Origin: CAWEQO01 sp963811225
Lineage (GTDB): Bacteria > Chloroflexota > Anaerolineae > Anaerolineales > Anaerolineaceae
Direction: 5' to 3'
NCBI GenBank assembly: GCA_963811225.1
Contig: CAWEQO010000015.1
Location: 1-64,000 of the forward strand
Length of the DNA: 64,000 bases
The position numbers and the translations under genes are program-made. How positions within the stretch are numbered: position 1 is the first letter of the stretch; each line of letters opens with the position of its first letter. Of the stretch, positions 1-8,055 are shown piece after piece. Under the pieces are notes generated by a model. The model was not told where the DNA came from. It ran no database searches and saw only the letters and a list, made by a program, of their open reading frames with translations.

Positions 1-191
1 TCAACACTACCCGCCAGCTTGCAGCGCCGGTTCCACTCGTTAACCCCTCCTCGACAATCAATCCCATTGCAAAGCCCGCCTCTGAACGGATCGGCGCGAG
101 GAACATCCTGCGCCGGGGCCGGTTTATGTTATAACCAATAGTGTTCTTTTGCTGCTTTTAGACGTAACAACAGGGGGGAAAGCGAGGATAT
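1..191. other. Leading intergenic stretch
   Basis: No coding frame or RNA gene that I can support is present. A Shine-Dalgarno-like GAGG at 184-187 belongs to the gene starting at 192. A weak TATAAC-like -10 lies near 128-135, with no convincing -35 partner. Confidence 0.4.
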
Positions 192-1769
192 ATGGACCCA
201 TTACCGGCGACCGGCGGCATTTGCCATCGCACCAATCCGCCTGCCAGGGAGATTTTCAGCGTACAGGTCAACCGGCTGCCCCAGCCCTACTGGGACTGGC
301 AGCTGAGCCTGACCTGCCTGCAGGGTCTGGTTAACCGGGAGCGCCCGCAAATTTTCCTGATCCTGGACCTGTTCGATCACCTGTGGCTCGACTGGCTGGT
401 CGAGCGCGGCGACGTGGAAAAAGTGACGCACCTGGATGCCGAGGACCTGCTGCAGCGCTTCCTTCCCGCCGCCAAGGGGCTGGTCATCACCGACCCCTGC
501 CTGGACGCCACCACCAACGTCGCCACCATGCTGGCCGGGATCGAGCAGCGCCTGGTGGTGATGCCGGATTTCCTGGCGGCGGTGGGCGCGCAGATCCCCG
601 AGGAGATCCAAAAGGACACCCTCGACCTGCGCTCGTTCCACTGGCAGCGTGACCTGGACGCTTACCGCTGGTTCTACGATACCTACGGCGATCAGCAGAC
701 CGGGCGCATGTGTGCGATCCTCTCGCCGGAGGACGTAGCGCTGCGCGATTATCTGGTGGCCTTCAAGCTGCCGATCTTTTGGCTGAAAGAGACCTTCGAC
801 GAGGCGGATGAGGGTTTTGTGAGGGAACGCTTGCTGGCGCTGCCGCCGAACATCCCCTGCCTGGGCTGGCCGTCTTACCCGATCGGGAGAGACGAAGGCG
901 TCGGCGAGTCGATGGGGGTGGTGATGCTGAGCGAGTGCGCCAAGTTCATGGTCTGCTCCGCTTTCGAGCGGGTCTCGCAGGGCACCAGCAACCTGACCGT
1001 CCACTCCGGCACGCAGGCCAGCCTTTCGCATCAAAGCGCCCCTGCGCCCAAACTGGACCCCGGCAAGGTATACATCACCTTCATCCGCACCGACGGCGAC
1101 AGCCCCGACTTCTACCGCCAGAACTTCCGCAAGCTGTGGGAAGACCCCGACCGGGGCCGCTTCCCGGTCGGCTGGCAGCAGTCGCCGCTGCTGCTCGACT
1201 TGATGCCCGATATTTTGGATTGGTTCTACCGGCATGCCGCGCCCAACGACGGTTTTACCAATGCGGTCACCGGGGTGGGCTACATCCACGAGTGGAATTA
1301 CGCCGGGGGCTACCCTGCCGAGCGCCGCGAGCAGATCTGGGGGGACTTCGTCGAGCTGTCGAAGGGCTATCGTGAGAGGCTGGGGCTGGAGACCCTGGTC
1401 ACATTCTATGACATGCCGGAGGAACGGCTGGAAGACCTGTGCCGTTCGGGCATTCGCGGCCTGTTCAAAAATTACGACCGCTCGAAAGCCGACAGCCTGT
1501 CGCACATCGTGCAAGAGATCGCCGGGGTGCCGGTCATCCAGACCAGCACCAAGAACCCGGGTGACAATCAGATCACCTTTCAGGAGGTGGTGGCCGATAT
1601 CCAGCAGTGGACGCCCCGGGAACGCCCCGGCTTCGTTTATGCCAGCATCGGCAACTGGCTGACGCAGATGGCCTATGTGCGGGCGCTGGTCGAGCACCTG
1701 GGCGACGAATATGTGCCGGTGACGCCGGACCAACTGGTGGATCTTTACTGGCAGTCGAAGCGAACTTAA
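192..1769 (+). CDS. GxGYxYP-family putative glycoside hydrolase
   Basis: A 525-aa protein without a clear signal peptide. It contains GVGY at residues 361-364 followed shortly by a GYP, resembling the signature of the GxGYxYP putative glycoside hydrolase family, and a DGDS at 301-304 matching that family's conserved acidic DGD segment. The early 'LQGLVNRERPQIFL' segment also matches the N-terminal region of such proteins. The start ATG at 192 has GAGG eight bases upstream. It lies directly upstream of phosphoglucomutase, which fits a carbohydrate role, but the substrate is unknown. Assignment rests on motif resemblance only; a general polysaccharide-related function is as far as the sequence goes. 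Confidence 0.6.
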   Translation: MDPLPATGGICHRTNPPAREIFSVQVNRLPQPYWDWQLSLTCLQGLVNRERPQIFLILDLFDHLWLDWLVERGDVEKVTHLDAEDLLQRFLPAAKGLVITDPCLDATTNVATMLAGIEQRLVVMPDFLAAVGAQIPEEIQKDTLDLRSFHWQRDLDAYRWFYDTYGDQQTGRMCAILSPEDVALRDYLVAFKLPIFWLKETFDEADEGFVRERLLALPPNIPCLGWPSYPIGRDEGVGESMGVVMLSECAKFMVCSAFERVSQGTSNLTVHSGTQASLSHQSAPAPKLDPGKVYITFIRTDGDSPDFYRQNFRKLWEDPDRGRFPVGWQQSPLLLDLMPDILDWFYRHAAPNDGFTNAVTGVGYIHEWNYAGGYPAERREQIWGDFVELSKGYRERLGLETLVTFYDMPEERLEDLCRSGIRGLFKNYDRSKADSLSHIVQEIAGVPVIQTSTKNPGDNQITFQEVVADIQQWTPRERPGFVYASIGNWLTQMAYVRALVEHLGDEYVPVTPDQLVDLYWQSKRT

Positions 1770-1770
1770 C

Positions 1771-1776
1771 TATAAT
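1771..1776 (+). promoter_or_regulatory. Candidate -10 for pgm
   Basis: A perfect TATAAT lies just after the stop of the upstream gene and 43 bases before the pgm start. No good -35 is visible, so pgm may also be read from upstream. Confidence 0.3.
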
Positions 1777-1819
1777 AGAAGAGTAGGATGCAGCCGTTTT
1801 TCACTCGAGGGAGGTTAGG

Positions 1820-3475
1820 ATGACACAGGTAAATGCACTGGCCGGCAAGAAGGCTCCGGAAGAACTGCTGGTGGACGTCGAGGCACTGCTCGACGCCTAC
1901 TTCGATCTCAAACCAGACCCCAACGTGCCCGGGCAGCGCGTCTCGTTCGGCACCTCGGGGCACCGGGGCGTGTCGTTCGAGCGCAGCTTCAACGAGGACC
2001 ATATCCTTGCCACCTGCCAGGCCATCAGCGAGTTCCGCAGGGAGGCCGGGACCAACGGGCCGCTGTATCTCGGCATGGACACCCACGCCCTCTCGAAGCC
2101 TGCCCATGAGACCGCGGTGGAGGTGTTCGCCGCCAACGGCGTCAACCTGGTCATCCAGGGCCCGGGCGGCTTCACGCCCACGCCGGTCATTTCCCATGCC
2201 ATCCTGACCTACAACCGCGACCGCTCCTCCGGTCTGGCCGACGGCGTGGTGATCACTCCCTCTCACAACCCGCCCGACAACGGCGGCATCAAGTACAACC
2301 CGCCCTCCGGCGGCCCGGCCGGCACGGACACCACCCGCAAGATTCAAAACCGGGCCAATGAGATCCTGCAGCAGGGGCTGCAGGGCGTGCGCAGGGTCTC
2401 CTACAAGCAGGCCCTGCAGGCCGAAACCACCCACACCTACGACTACGTCACGCCCTATGTGAGCGACCTGGAAAACGTGATCGATATGCAGGTCGTTTCT
2501 GGGGCCGGGCTCAAGATTGGCGTCGACCCGATGGGCGGCTCGGGCGTGGCCTATTGGGAGCCGATTGCCGAGCGCTACGGCCTGGACATGGACGTGGTCA
2601 ACCCGGTGGTGGACCCGCGCTTCTCCTTCATGACCGTCGACCACGACGGCAAGATCCGCATGGACTGCTCCTCTCCCTATGCCATGGCCAGCCTGATCCA
2701 GCTCAAAGACCGCTTCGACATCGCCTTCGGCAACGATCCCGACTACGACCGCCACGGCATCGTGACGCGCAGCGCCGGGCTGATGAACCCGAATGCCTAC
2801 CTGGCGACCGCCATCTGGTACCTGTTCCGCAACCGTCCCGAGTGGGGCGACGGCGTGGCGGTCGGCAAGACGCTGGTATCCAGCTCGATGATCGACCGGG
2901 TAGTGGCCGAGTTGGGCCGCCGCCTGTGTGAGGTGCCGGTGGGGTTTAAGTGGTTCGTGGACGGGCTGCTGCGCGGCGAGCTGGGCTTCGGCGGTGAGGA
3001 AAGCGCCGGGGCGTCCTTCCTGCGCAAAAATGGCACGGTCTGGACCACCGACAAGGACGGCATCCTGCTCGACCTGCTGGCGGTGGAGATCCTGGCGAAG
3101 ACCGGACGCGACCCCGCCGAGCATTTCCAAACCCTGGAGGATAAGTTCGGGCGCTCGGAGTATGCTCGCATCGATGCGCCGGCCAGTAAAGCCCAGAAAG
3201 CCGTGTTGGAAGACCTCTCGCCGGAGATGATCGAGGCCAAAGAGATGGCCGGCGACAAGATCGTGGCGACGCTCACCCGCGCCCCCTGCAACAACGCACC
3301 CATCGGCGGCCTGAAGGTGGTCACCGAGCACGGCTGGTTCGCCGCCCGTCCTTCCGGCACAGAGGACGTGTATAAAATCTACGCCGAGAGCTTCAATGGC
3401 GACGAACACCTGCGCCGCATCCAGCAAGAAGCGCAAGAGATCGTCGCGGCCGCCTTCAAGGCCGCCGGGGTGTAG
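1820..3475 (+). CDS. pgm: Phosphoglucomutase (alpha-D-glucose-phosphate-specific)
   Basis: A 551-aa cytoplasmic enzyme interconverting glucose-1-phosphate and glucose-6-phosphate, the usual length for the bacterial Pgm type (E. coli about 546). The phosphoserine loop TPSHNP is at 146-151 with catalytic Ser148. The metal loop DPDYDRHG is near 304, the sugar-binding GGEESAGASF near 390, and the phosphate-binding RPSGTEDVYKIY near 509. An N-terminal SFGTSGHRG (42-50) also matches the family. All key residues are present. GGAGG lies six bases before the ATG. The TAG stop is itself the first three bases of a 46-bp palindromic repeat (3473-3518). Confidence 0.96.
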   Translation: MTQVNALAGKKAPEELLVDVEALLDAYFDLKPDPNVPGQRVSFGTSGHRGVSFERSFNEDHILATCQAISEFRREAGTNGPLYLGMDTHALSKPAHETAVEVFAANGVNLVIQGPGGFTPTPVISHAILTYNRDRSSGLADGVVITPSHNPPDNGGIKYNPPSGGPAGTDTTRKIQNRANEILQQGLQGVRRVSYKQALQAETTHTYDYVTPYVSDLENVIDMQVVSGAGLKIGVDPMGGSGVAYWEPIAERYGLDMDVVNPVVDPRFSFMTVDHDGKIRMDCSSPYAMASLIQLKDRFDIAFGNDPDYDRHGIVTRSAGLMNPNAYLATAIWYLFRNRPEWGDGVAVGKTLVSSSMIDRVVAELGRRLCEVPVGFKWFVDGLLRGELGFGGEESAGASFLRKNGTVWTTDKDGILLDLLAVEILAKTGRDPAEHFQTLEDKFGRSEYARIDAPASKAQKAVLEDLSPEMIEAKEMAGDKIVATLTRAPCNNAPIGGLKVVTEHGWFAARPSGTEDVYKIYAESFNGDEHLRRIQQEAQEIVAAAFKAAGV

Positions 3476-3518
3476 CCCCAGGCATCCTCGCGAAGCACCC
3501 TGTAAGGGCTGCCTGGGG
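3473..3518 (+). repeat. 46-bp palindromic repeat, copy 1 (REP-like)
   Basis: The ends CCCCAGGCA (3476-3484) and TGCCTGGGG (3510-3518) pair perfectly around a conserved core containing TCCTCGCGAAGCACCC. Almost identical 46-bp copies lie at 13268-13313 and, inverted, at 32290-32335. The copy sits between two convergent genes and includes the pgm stop codon, so it may also act as a terminator. Confidence 0.85.
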
Positions 3519-3573
3519 ATTGCGTTCTACGCGCGCCCTATGCCGGGGGTCTTCGCTCTACGCGCGCCCCTTA

Positions 3574-4023
3574 CTAAAACGACTGGAAAATCACCAGCAG
3601 GTAGAAGATCAAAAATGCTGCAATCCCAATCGTCGCCACTGCGACGTAGATGGGCAAGCGCGTGCTGATCTCGCCGCCGCCCTTGCGGATGACCTCGTTG
3701 ACGGCGCGGTAGCGGTAAACGGCGATGACCGCCATGGCAGCAGCCAACGCAATGATACCGATGCCGATCCCCATGGAGAGGATGTTGTCGGCGCTTTTGC
3801 CGTTGATATTCTGGTTGGATTGGGTAAGCTGGTCAAACCACAGGCCGAAGCGAGCAACGATAAATCCAAGGATAAACGCTCCCAGCGACGTACGGATCCA
3901 ATTCAGGAAGGTGCGCTCGTTGCTGAGGTAGGAATCGGTCTTCGCTTCCTGGATTTCGATCTGGCCGACGCGTTTCTTGCTTTCCTCGCCGCTCTTCTTC
4001 GAGGAGCCGGTTTCTACAGCCAT
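3574..4023 (-). CDS. DUF202 (YidH-like) small membrane protein
   Basis: A 149-aa membrane protein. The segment LSNERTFLNWIRTSLGAF (33-50) is the hallmark of the DUF202/YidH family. Three predicted membrane helices lie at about 40-65, 81-105 and 123-147, and the N-terminus is charged. Its function in the family is not established, though members are found in inner membranes and near polyphosphate VTC-type proteins. GGAGGG precedes the ATG by 11 bases. It converges with pgm, separated by the palindromic repeat. Confidence 0.88.
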   Translation of the reverse strand: MAVETGSSKKSGEESKKRVGQIEIQEAKTDSYLSNERTFLNWIRTSLGAFILGFIVARFGLWFDQLTQSNQNINGKSADNILSMGIGIGIIALAAAMAVIAVYRYRAVNEVIRKGGGEISTRLPIYVAVATIGIAAFLIFYLLVIFQSF

Positions 4024-4094
4024 CTTGATCGTTTCCCTCCTGCTTCTATCTTAACACAAAGCGCAGCGGATGAGGTAGGTATACGCCTGAAAAC

Positions 4095-4133
4095 AAACAG
4101 AGAGTGCGGCTCGTGGCGCTGCACTCTCTGTTT
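4095..4133 (-). terminator. Hairpin terminator after the NBR1-Ig lipoprotein
   Basis: A 13-bp perfect stem (AAACAGAGAGTGC with its complement) with a 13-nt loop lies 18 bases after the stop of the - strand lipoprotein gene. It is followed on the - strand by a T-rich GTTTTC run. Confidence 0.7.
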
Positions 4134-4150
4134 GCTGGTTTCGGGACCGC

Positions 4151-5455
4151 TTATTCGACCGTCGTCGTCAAGCTGTAATCGGCGGTATCGACCGAGGGCA
4201 CGATCATGATCACGTAGTCCTGCGTGGCCGGGAGCGTGCCGGTCCAGGTGGTCAGGCCCAGGTGCGAGCGCACCAGGGGTTGGCCGTCCGAGAGGCCGTA
4301 GATGGTCAGCGCCAGGCCGGCACTGTCTGAGGTGATTGTCACGGTCATGGTCTGATCTTGCATGGCACGCAGCAGGTAGGTGGTCGCGTAGTGGTTGACG
4401 ATCTGTCCGTCGACGGTGGCGGAGACTGCGCCCGGCGCAAACGAGATGCGGGCCGGTATGGTGATGCCCAGGGTGAAGTCGGCGCCGTCGCTCCCATCCA
4501 CCACCTGCACCAGGTAATCGCCGTTACGCGGCAGCACCGCTTGCACCGCCGGCCCGTACACGCTGGCCAGCACCTGCATGTTACCGGCGTCCACGATCCG
4601 AAGGGTCAGGTCTTGAGATGCGCTCGAGATCGAGGCCATCAGCAGCTGATCCCTGGCTGCGCCTACCACGTAGGTGCGGATGCCGTTCCCGACCACCACA
4701 CCGTCGACGCTGGTCGAGGTGGCGCCGGCAGGCAGGTTGATGCGGGTCATGACCATCGGCGTGGGCGTTGCCCCAACAATGATGCGGGTATACAGCGCGG
4801 CCGATCCGTACGGACCGGAGCCGAAGTAGGTGTTATCCAGCAGGAACATCCACTCGCTGGTGTAAACGCCGGGCGAGTTGGGGGCCACCATGCTCACGGC
4901 GATATCCAGCATTTGCCCGGGGGCAACCGGCCCGGTGATCTGCACCTGGTACGGAGCGCCCAGCTGGCTGCCGCTGTAGAAGACCAGCGCGTTCAGCGGG
5001 TAGCCTGTGCCCCAGGTGCAAGTGCCGTCGTTGCGCACCCGCCAGATCTTGGTGAAGGCCCGGCCGGCGTCCATGCGCGAATCGTCCGGGATGGTAACGT
5101 CGGCGATGTAGGTCGCCAGGTAGGTGCAGCGCGGGGTCTGAACGCCGCCATTCTGGCCGCTGGAGATGGTCGGAATGGGCGTGGAGGTCGGGGCCGGGGA
5201 GGTAATGGTCGGGATTGAGGTGCTGGTATTGGCGGGCAGCGCGGTGGCGCTGGGCTGTGGCAGCGCGGTGGCGGTCGAGCCTTGCACCGCCACCGAGGTT
5301 GGCACGCTGGTGTAACTCACCGGCAGGCCGGCGGTTGCGGCCAGGGTGGCGAACAGATCCGGGGTGGCCCGGTTGGCTCCGGTGGGCAGATTGCAAGCCG
5401 ACAGGCTGAGCCCGAGGATGATCAGGATAGCGATGAGCAAAGGAAAACGTTTCAT
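4151..5455 (-). CDS. Lipoprotein with NBR1-type Ig-like domain
   Basis: A 434-aa surface lipoprotein. A hydrophobic signal ends in the lipobox LSAC with Cys21. A Thr/Ser/Pro linker covers about 45-105. Residues about 108-230 resemble the Ig-like domain of next-to-BRCA1 (FTKIWRVRNDGTCTWGTGY, then PGQMLDIAVSMVAPNSPGVY), a domain frequent in Anaerolineae exported proteins. The remaining 240-434 contains two similar beta-rich repeats (each with 'YLLRAMQDQTM'- or 'YVVGAARDQLLMA'-like strands) reminiscent of pre-peptidase C-terminal domains. It is probably anchored on the outside of the cell and binds protein or carbohydrate; the ligand is unknown. AGGGG precedes the ATG. A terminator follows. Confidence 0.85.
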   Translation of the reverse strand: MKRFPLLIAILIILGLSLSACNLPTGANRATPDLFATLAATAGLPVSYTSVPTSVAVQGSTATALPQPSATALPANTSTSIPTITSPAPTSTPIPTISSGQNGGVQTPRCTYLATYIADVTIPDDSRMDAGRAFTKIWRVRNDGTCTWGTGYPLNALVFYSGSQLGAPYQVQITGPVAPGQMLDIAVSMVAPNSPGVYTSEWMFLLDNTYFGSGPYGSAALYTRIIVGATPTPMVMTRINLPAGATSTSVDGVVVGNGIRTYVVGAARDQLLMASISSASQDLTLRIVDAGNMQVLASVYGPAVQAVLPRNGDYLVQVVDGSDGADFTLGITIPARISFAPGAVSATVDGQIVNHYATTYLLRAMQDQTMTVTITSDSAGLALTIYGLSDGQPLVRSHLGLTTWTGTLPATQDYVIMIVPSVDTADYSLTTTVE

Positions 5456-5562
5456 GGTAGACCCCTAACAACAGAATGGGCTCGCAGGGAAGAAGGTTCC
5501 CTCGCGAGTGCTTACATGGATATAACGGAGAAAGGGGCCAAAAGGTTCCGTAAAGGCCGGTT

Positions 5563-6666
5563 TTATCCCCCTGAATACGCTCGCACCAGCGCCGCGACCT
5601 TGTCCAGGGGCAGTGCCTCGACCGTGCTGCCCAGGTAGCCGGTCATGCTCGTGGCCATGCAGAGCGAATTGTAGATCGCCTCCTCGACCGCTTCGATGGC
5701 GGCCTCGAACAGCGGCGACATCATCCCGTTCGGCAGCTCGACCAGCGCCGAGGGGGCGCTGCGCCGTGGCAGGGTGCGCCGCACAAACTCGGCCGTCGAG
5801 AAGGCCAGGGCGTAATCCCCCGACTGATCGGACATCGAAGCGCCCGTACGGGCCAGCCCGGCCAGACCGCGCCGTGCCAGGCGGACGCAGTTCCGGTCTG
5901 ACAGGGGCGCATCCGTCGCCAGGACGATCATAATGGAGCCGTCCGCATCCCCCTGGTCCAGCTCTTCCTTGAGGTAATACTGCCCCAGCGCCCGCCCGAC
6001 CGGGACGCCGTCCATTTGCAGCACCCCGCCGAAGTTGCTCTGCACCAGCGCTCCCACAATGTAGCCGCCCAGCGGCTCGGGCAGCCGGCGTGAGCTGCTG
6101 CCGATGCCGCCCTTCCAGTTGAAAGCCACTGTGCCTGTCCCTGCGCCGATCGCCCCTTCCGCCACCGGGCCTTCTTGGGCAGTTTCGATCGCCTGGCGGA
6201 TCATCTCGGGCGTCAGGGCGCGCTTGCGGATGTTGTTCAGGTGGCTGTCGTTGGTTTCGCCCACCACCGGGTTGATCGAGGTGATCTCCTCGCCGCCGGG
6301 CTGGGCCAGGCTCCAATCCAGGATGGCGTCCAGGGCGCGCGCCACGCACAGGGTATTGGTCAGCAGGATGGGCGTCTCGATCTCGCCCTGCTCGATGATC
6401 TGGGTGCTGCCGGCCAGTTTGCCGAAGCCGTTGCCCACCGCCAGCCCCGCCGGGACTTTCTCCTGATACAGGCTGCCGGAGTGCGGCAGAATTGCGGTTG
6501 CGCCGGTGCGCACGTCATCCCCCGCGATCAGGGTGAAGTGCCCGACGCGCACCCCGGGCACGTCGGTGATGGCGTTTAGCGGGCCGGGCGGCAGCACTCC
6601 CGGCGCGACCCCGATCTCACGGGCGCGCCTGCGGGAGGACGGTGATTGGTTTTCGTGTTGCGGCAT
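5563..6666 (-). CDS. P1 family peptidase (DmpA/BapA-type aminopeptidase)
   Basis: A 367-aa N-terminal-nucleophile hydrolase of the DmpA family, which removes D- or beta-amino acids from small peptides after autocatalytic cleavage. The N-terminal 'NAITDVPGVRVGH' (31-43) and 'NSLCMATSMTG' near the C-terminus are typical. The predicted self-cleavage site is Gly243-Ser244 in DGSIMIVLATDAPL, with Ser244 becoming the nucleophile of the beta chain. I chose the ATG at 6666 because AGGGAAG lies just upstream; a longer frame up to 6798 has no such site and runs into the opposing promoter. It is divergent from the phosphotransferase gene. Confidence 0.9.
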   Translation of the reverse strand: MPQHENQSPSSRRRAREIGVAPGVLPPGPLNAITDVPGVRVGHFTLIAGDDVRTGATAILPHSGSLYQEKVPAGLAVGNGFGKLAGSTQIIEQGEIETPILLTNTLCVARALDAILDWSLAQPGGEEITSINPVVGETNDSHLNNIRKRALTPEMIRQAIETAQEGPVAEGAIGAGTGTVAFNWKGGIGSSSRRLPEPLGGYIVGALVQSNFGGVLQMDGVPVGRALGQYYLKEELDQGDADGSIMIVLATDAPLSDRNCVRLARRGLAGLARTGASMSDQSGDYALAFSTAEFVRRTLPRRSAPSALVELPNGMMSPLFEAAIEAVEEAIYNSLCMATSMTGYLGSTVEALPLDKVAALVRAYSGG

Positions 6667-6770
6667 GGACTTCCCTTTCTGTTGAATTTTAAGATTATAG
6701 CACCAGGGATTGAAATGCAAAGGCGACAGGTTGCTCCTGTGCTTCTCCTTTTCGGTATTTATGACAAAAG

Positions 6771-6779
6771 TGGTACAAT
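6771..6779 (+). promoter_or_regulatory. Extended -10 promoter (TGGTACAAT) for the phosphotransferase
   Basis: TGG-TACAAT matches an extended -10 (TGN plus TANAAT). It lies 63 bases before the favoured start. The same TGNTACAAT recurs at 7983, 15102 and 21091 before other genes. Confidence 0.5.
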
Positions 6780-6841
6780 ATAAAATGCAGCGTCTCATTG
6801 GGGATGCGGTTGACGCTAATTACGGGGAGCTGGAATACCAA

Positions 6842-7867
6842 ATGATAGAGAATGACTCTATGATGCAAGAAAAGATCAAGCTTCCGTGGACTCAAACGGG
6901 CTGGCTGGACGAAGCCACTACCTGGATTCGCGAAGAATTAATGCGCCTGGGCATGGAGGTGCGCGGAGCCATCGAACAGCCACACGTCCGACCCTGGTCG
7001 ACCGTGCTGCGCGCGTCCACCTTTGGCGGGGTTGCCTATTTCAAGGCCATCTCGCCTGCTCTAGGTCACGAACCGGCGCTGACCCAGGCGCTCTGGCGCT
7101 GGCGGGATGACTGCATTCCGGAAGTGCTGGCGATCGATGAAGAGCGCGGCTGGCTGCTGTATCTGGATATGGGCAGCTGCCTGCGCGAGCAAATCCAGTC
7201 GATCGAGGGTTTGCGCCACTGGCGCAAGGTGCTGCCGCTCTATGCCGGCTTGCAGATCGATATGATCGAGCACGTGGATGAACTGCTCGACCTGGGCGCC
7301 CTCGACCGGCGGCTGGAATTCCTGCCCCGGCAGTTCGAGGCGCTGCTCGATCAGCGTGACACCCTGCGCATCGACCGGACGGATGGTCTCAGCGCCGGGG
7401 AATACGAGCGGCTGCGCGCCCTGGCTCCTCGGTTTTCCGACCAGTGTCAGGCGCTGGCTGCCTACGCCATCCCCGAGACCCTGCATCACGACGACTTCCA
7501 CGACGGCAACGTCTTCACGTACAACGGCAGCTATATCCTCTCCGATTGGGGCGAGAGCTGCGTGGCGCATCCTTTCTTTTCCATGCTCGTGACGCTGCGC
7601 AGCATTGCCTACCGCCTCAAGCTGGATGAGGATGGCGGCGAGCTGTCTATGCTGCGGGACGTTTACCTCGACAGTTGGATGGATTACGCCTCCCGCGAGG
7701 ATTTGCTGGAGGCCTACTCCCTGGCGAATCGGGTGGCGATGGTCAACCGGGCGCTGACCTGGCAGCGGGTGATCGCGCAGCTCGAAGAGCCGTACCGCAG
7801 CGAGCACCTCGGCTCGGTGTCCGGCTGGCTCCAGGACTTTTTGGAGGCGGAACAGGCGGCCGATTAG
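6842..7867 (+). CDS. Aminoglycoside phosphotransferase-family kinase-like protein
   Basis: A 341-aa protein of the APH/choline-kinase-like fold. The catalytic loop HHDDFHDGN occupies 215-223 (base Asp218) and the magnesium-binding DWG aspartate is Asp235 in ILSDWGES. The N-terminal lobe lacks a clean nucleotide-loop signature. Such proteins phosphorylate small alcohols, sugars or antibiotics; nothing here tells the substrate. I prefer the ATG at 6842 (GGGGAG upstream) over in-frame ATGs at 6785 and 6710, because a promoter-like element overlaps that region. A very long hairpin follows the stop. Confidence 0.82.
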   Translation: MIENDSMMQEKIKLPWTQTGWLDEATTWIREELMRLGMEVRGAIEQPHVRPWSTVLRASTFGGVAYFKAISPALGHEPALTQALWRWRDDCIPEVLAIDEERGWLLYLDMGSCLREQIQSIEGLRHWRKVLPLYAGLQIDMIEHVDELLDLGALDRRLEFLPRQFEALLDQRDTLRIDRTDGLSAGEYERLRALAPRFSDQCQALAAYAIPETLHHDDFHDGNVFTYNGSYILSDWGESCVAHPFFSMLVTLRSIAYRLKLDEDGGELSMLRDVYLDSWMDYASREDLLEAYSLANRVAMVNRALTWQRVIAQLEEPYRSEHLGSVSGWLQDFLEAEQAAD

Positions 7868-7871
7868 CCCC

Positions 7872-7943
7872 CAGGCGCATAAAAACACAGCAGGCGTTTT
7901 GGTTGGACACCAACAAAACGCCTGCTGTGTTTTTATGCGCCTG
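7872..7943. terminator. Long near-perfect hairpin (bidirectional terminator)
   Basis: Arms of about 34 bases pair almost completely (one unpaired G) around a three-base loop. They start and end with CAGGCGCATAAAAACACAGC and its complement. It begins five bases after the phosphotransferase stop. Confidence 0.8.
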
Positions 7944-7962
7944 AGAGCTAATCGGAACGAAA

Positions 7963-7991
7963 TTTGCAGCATTTGTGTAAAATGGTACAAT
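7963..7991 (+). promoter_or_regulatory. Promoter for the thioredoxin-CcdA gene
   Basis: TTTGCA (7963-7968), a 17-base spacer and TACAAT (7986-7991) preceded by TGG. This is a plausible sigma70-type promoter 64 bases before the start codon. Confidence 0.5.
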
Positions 7992-8055
7992 TGGATATCG
8001 CCTGTTTACCATTAAGCTGATCCGCCTCGTTGCCTTGAATCAAGGAGCTTTTCTT

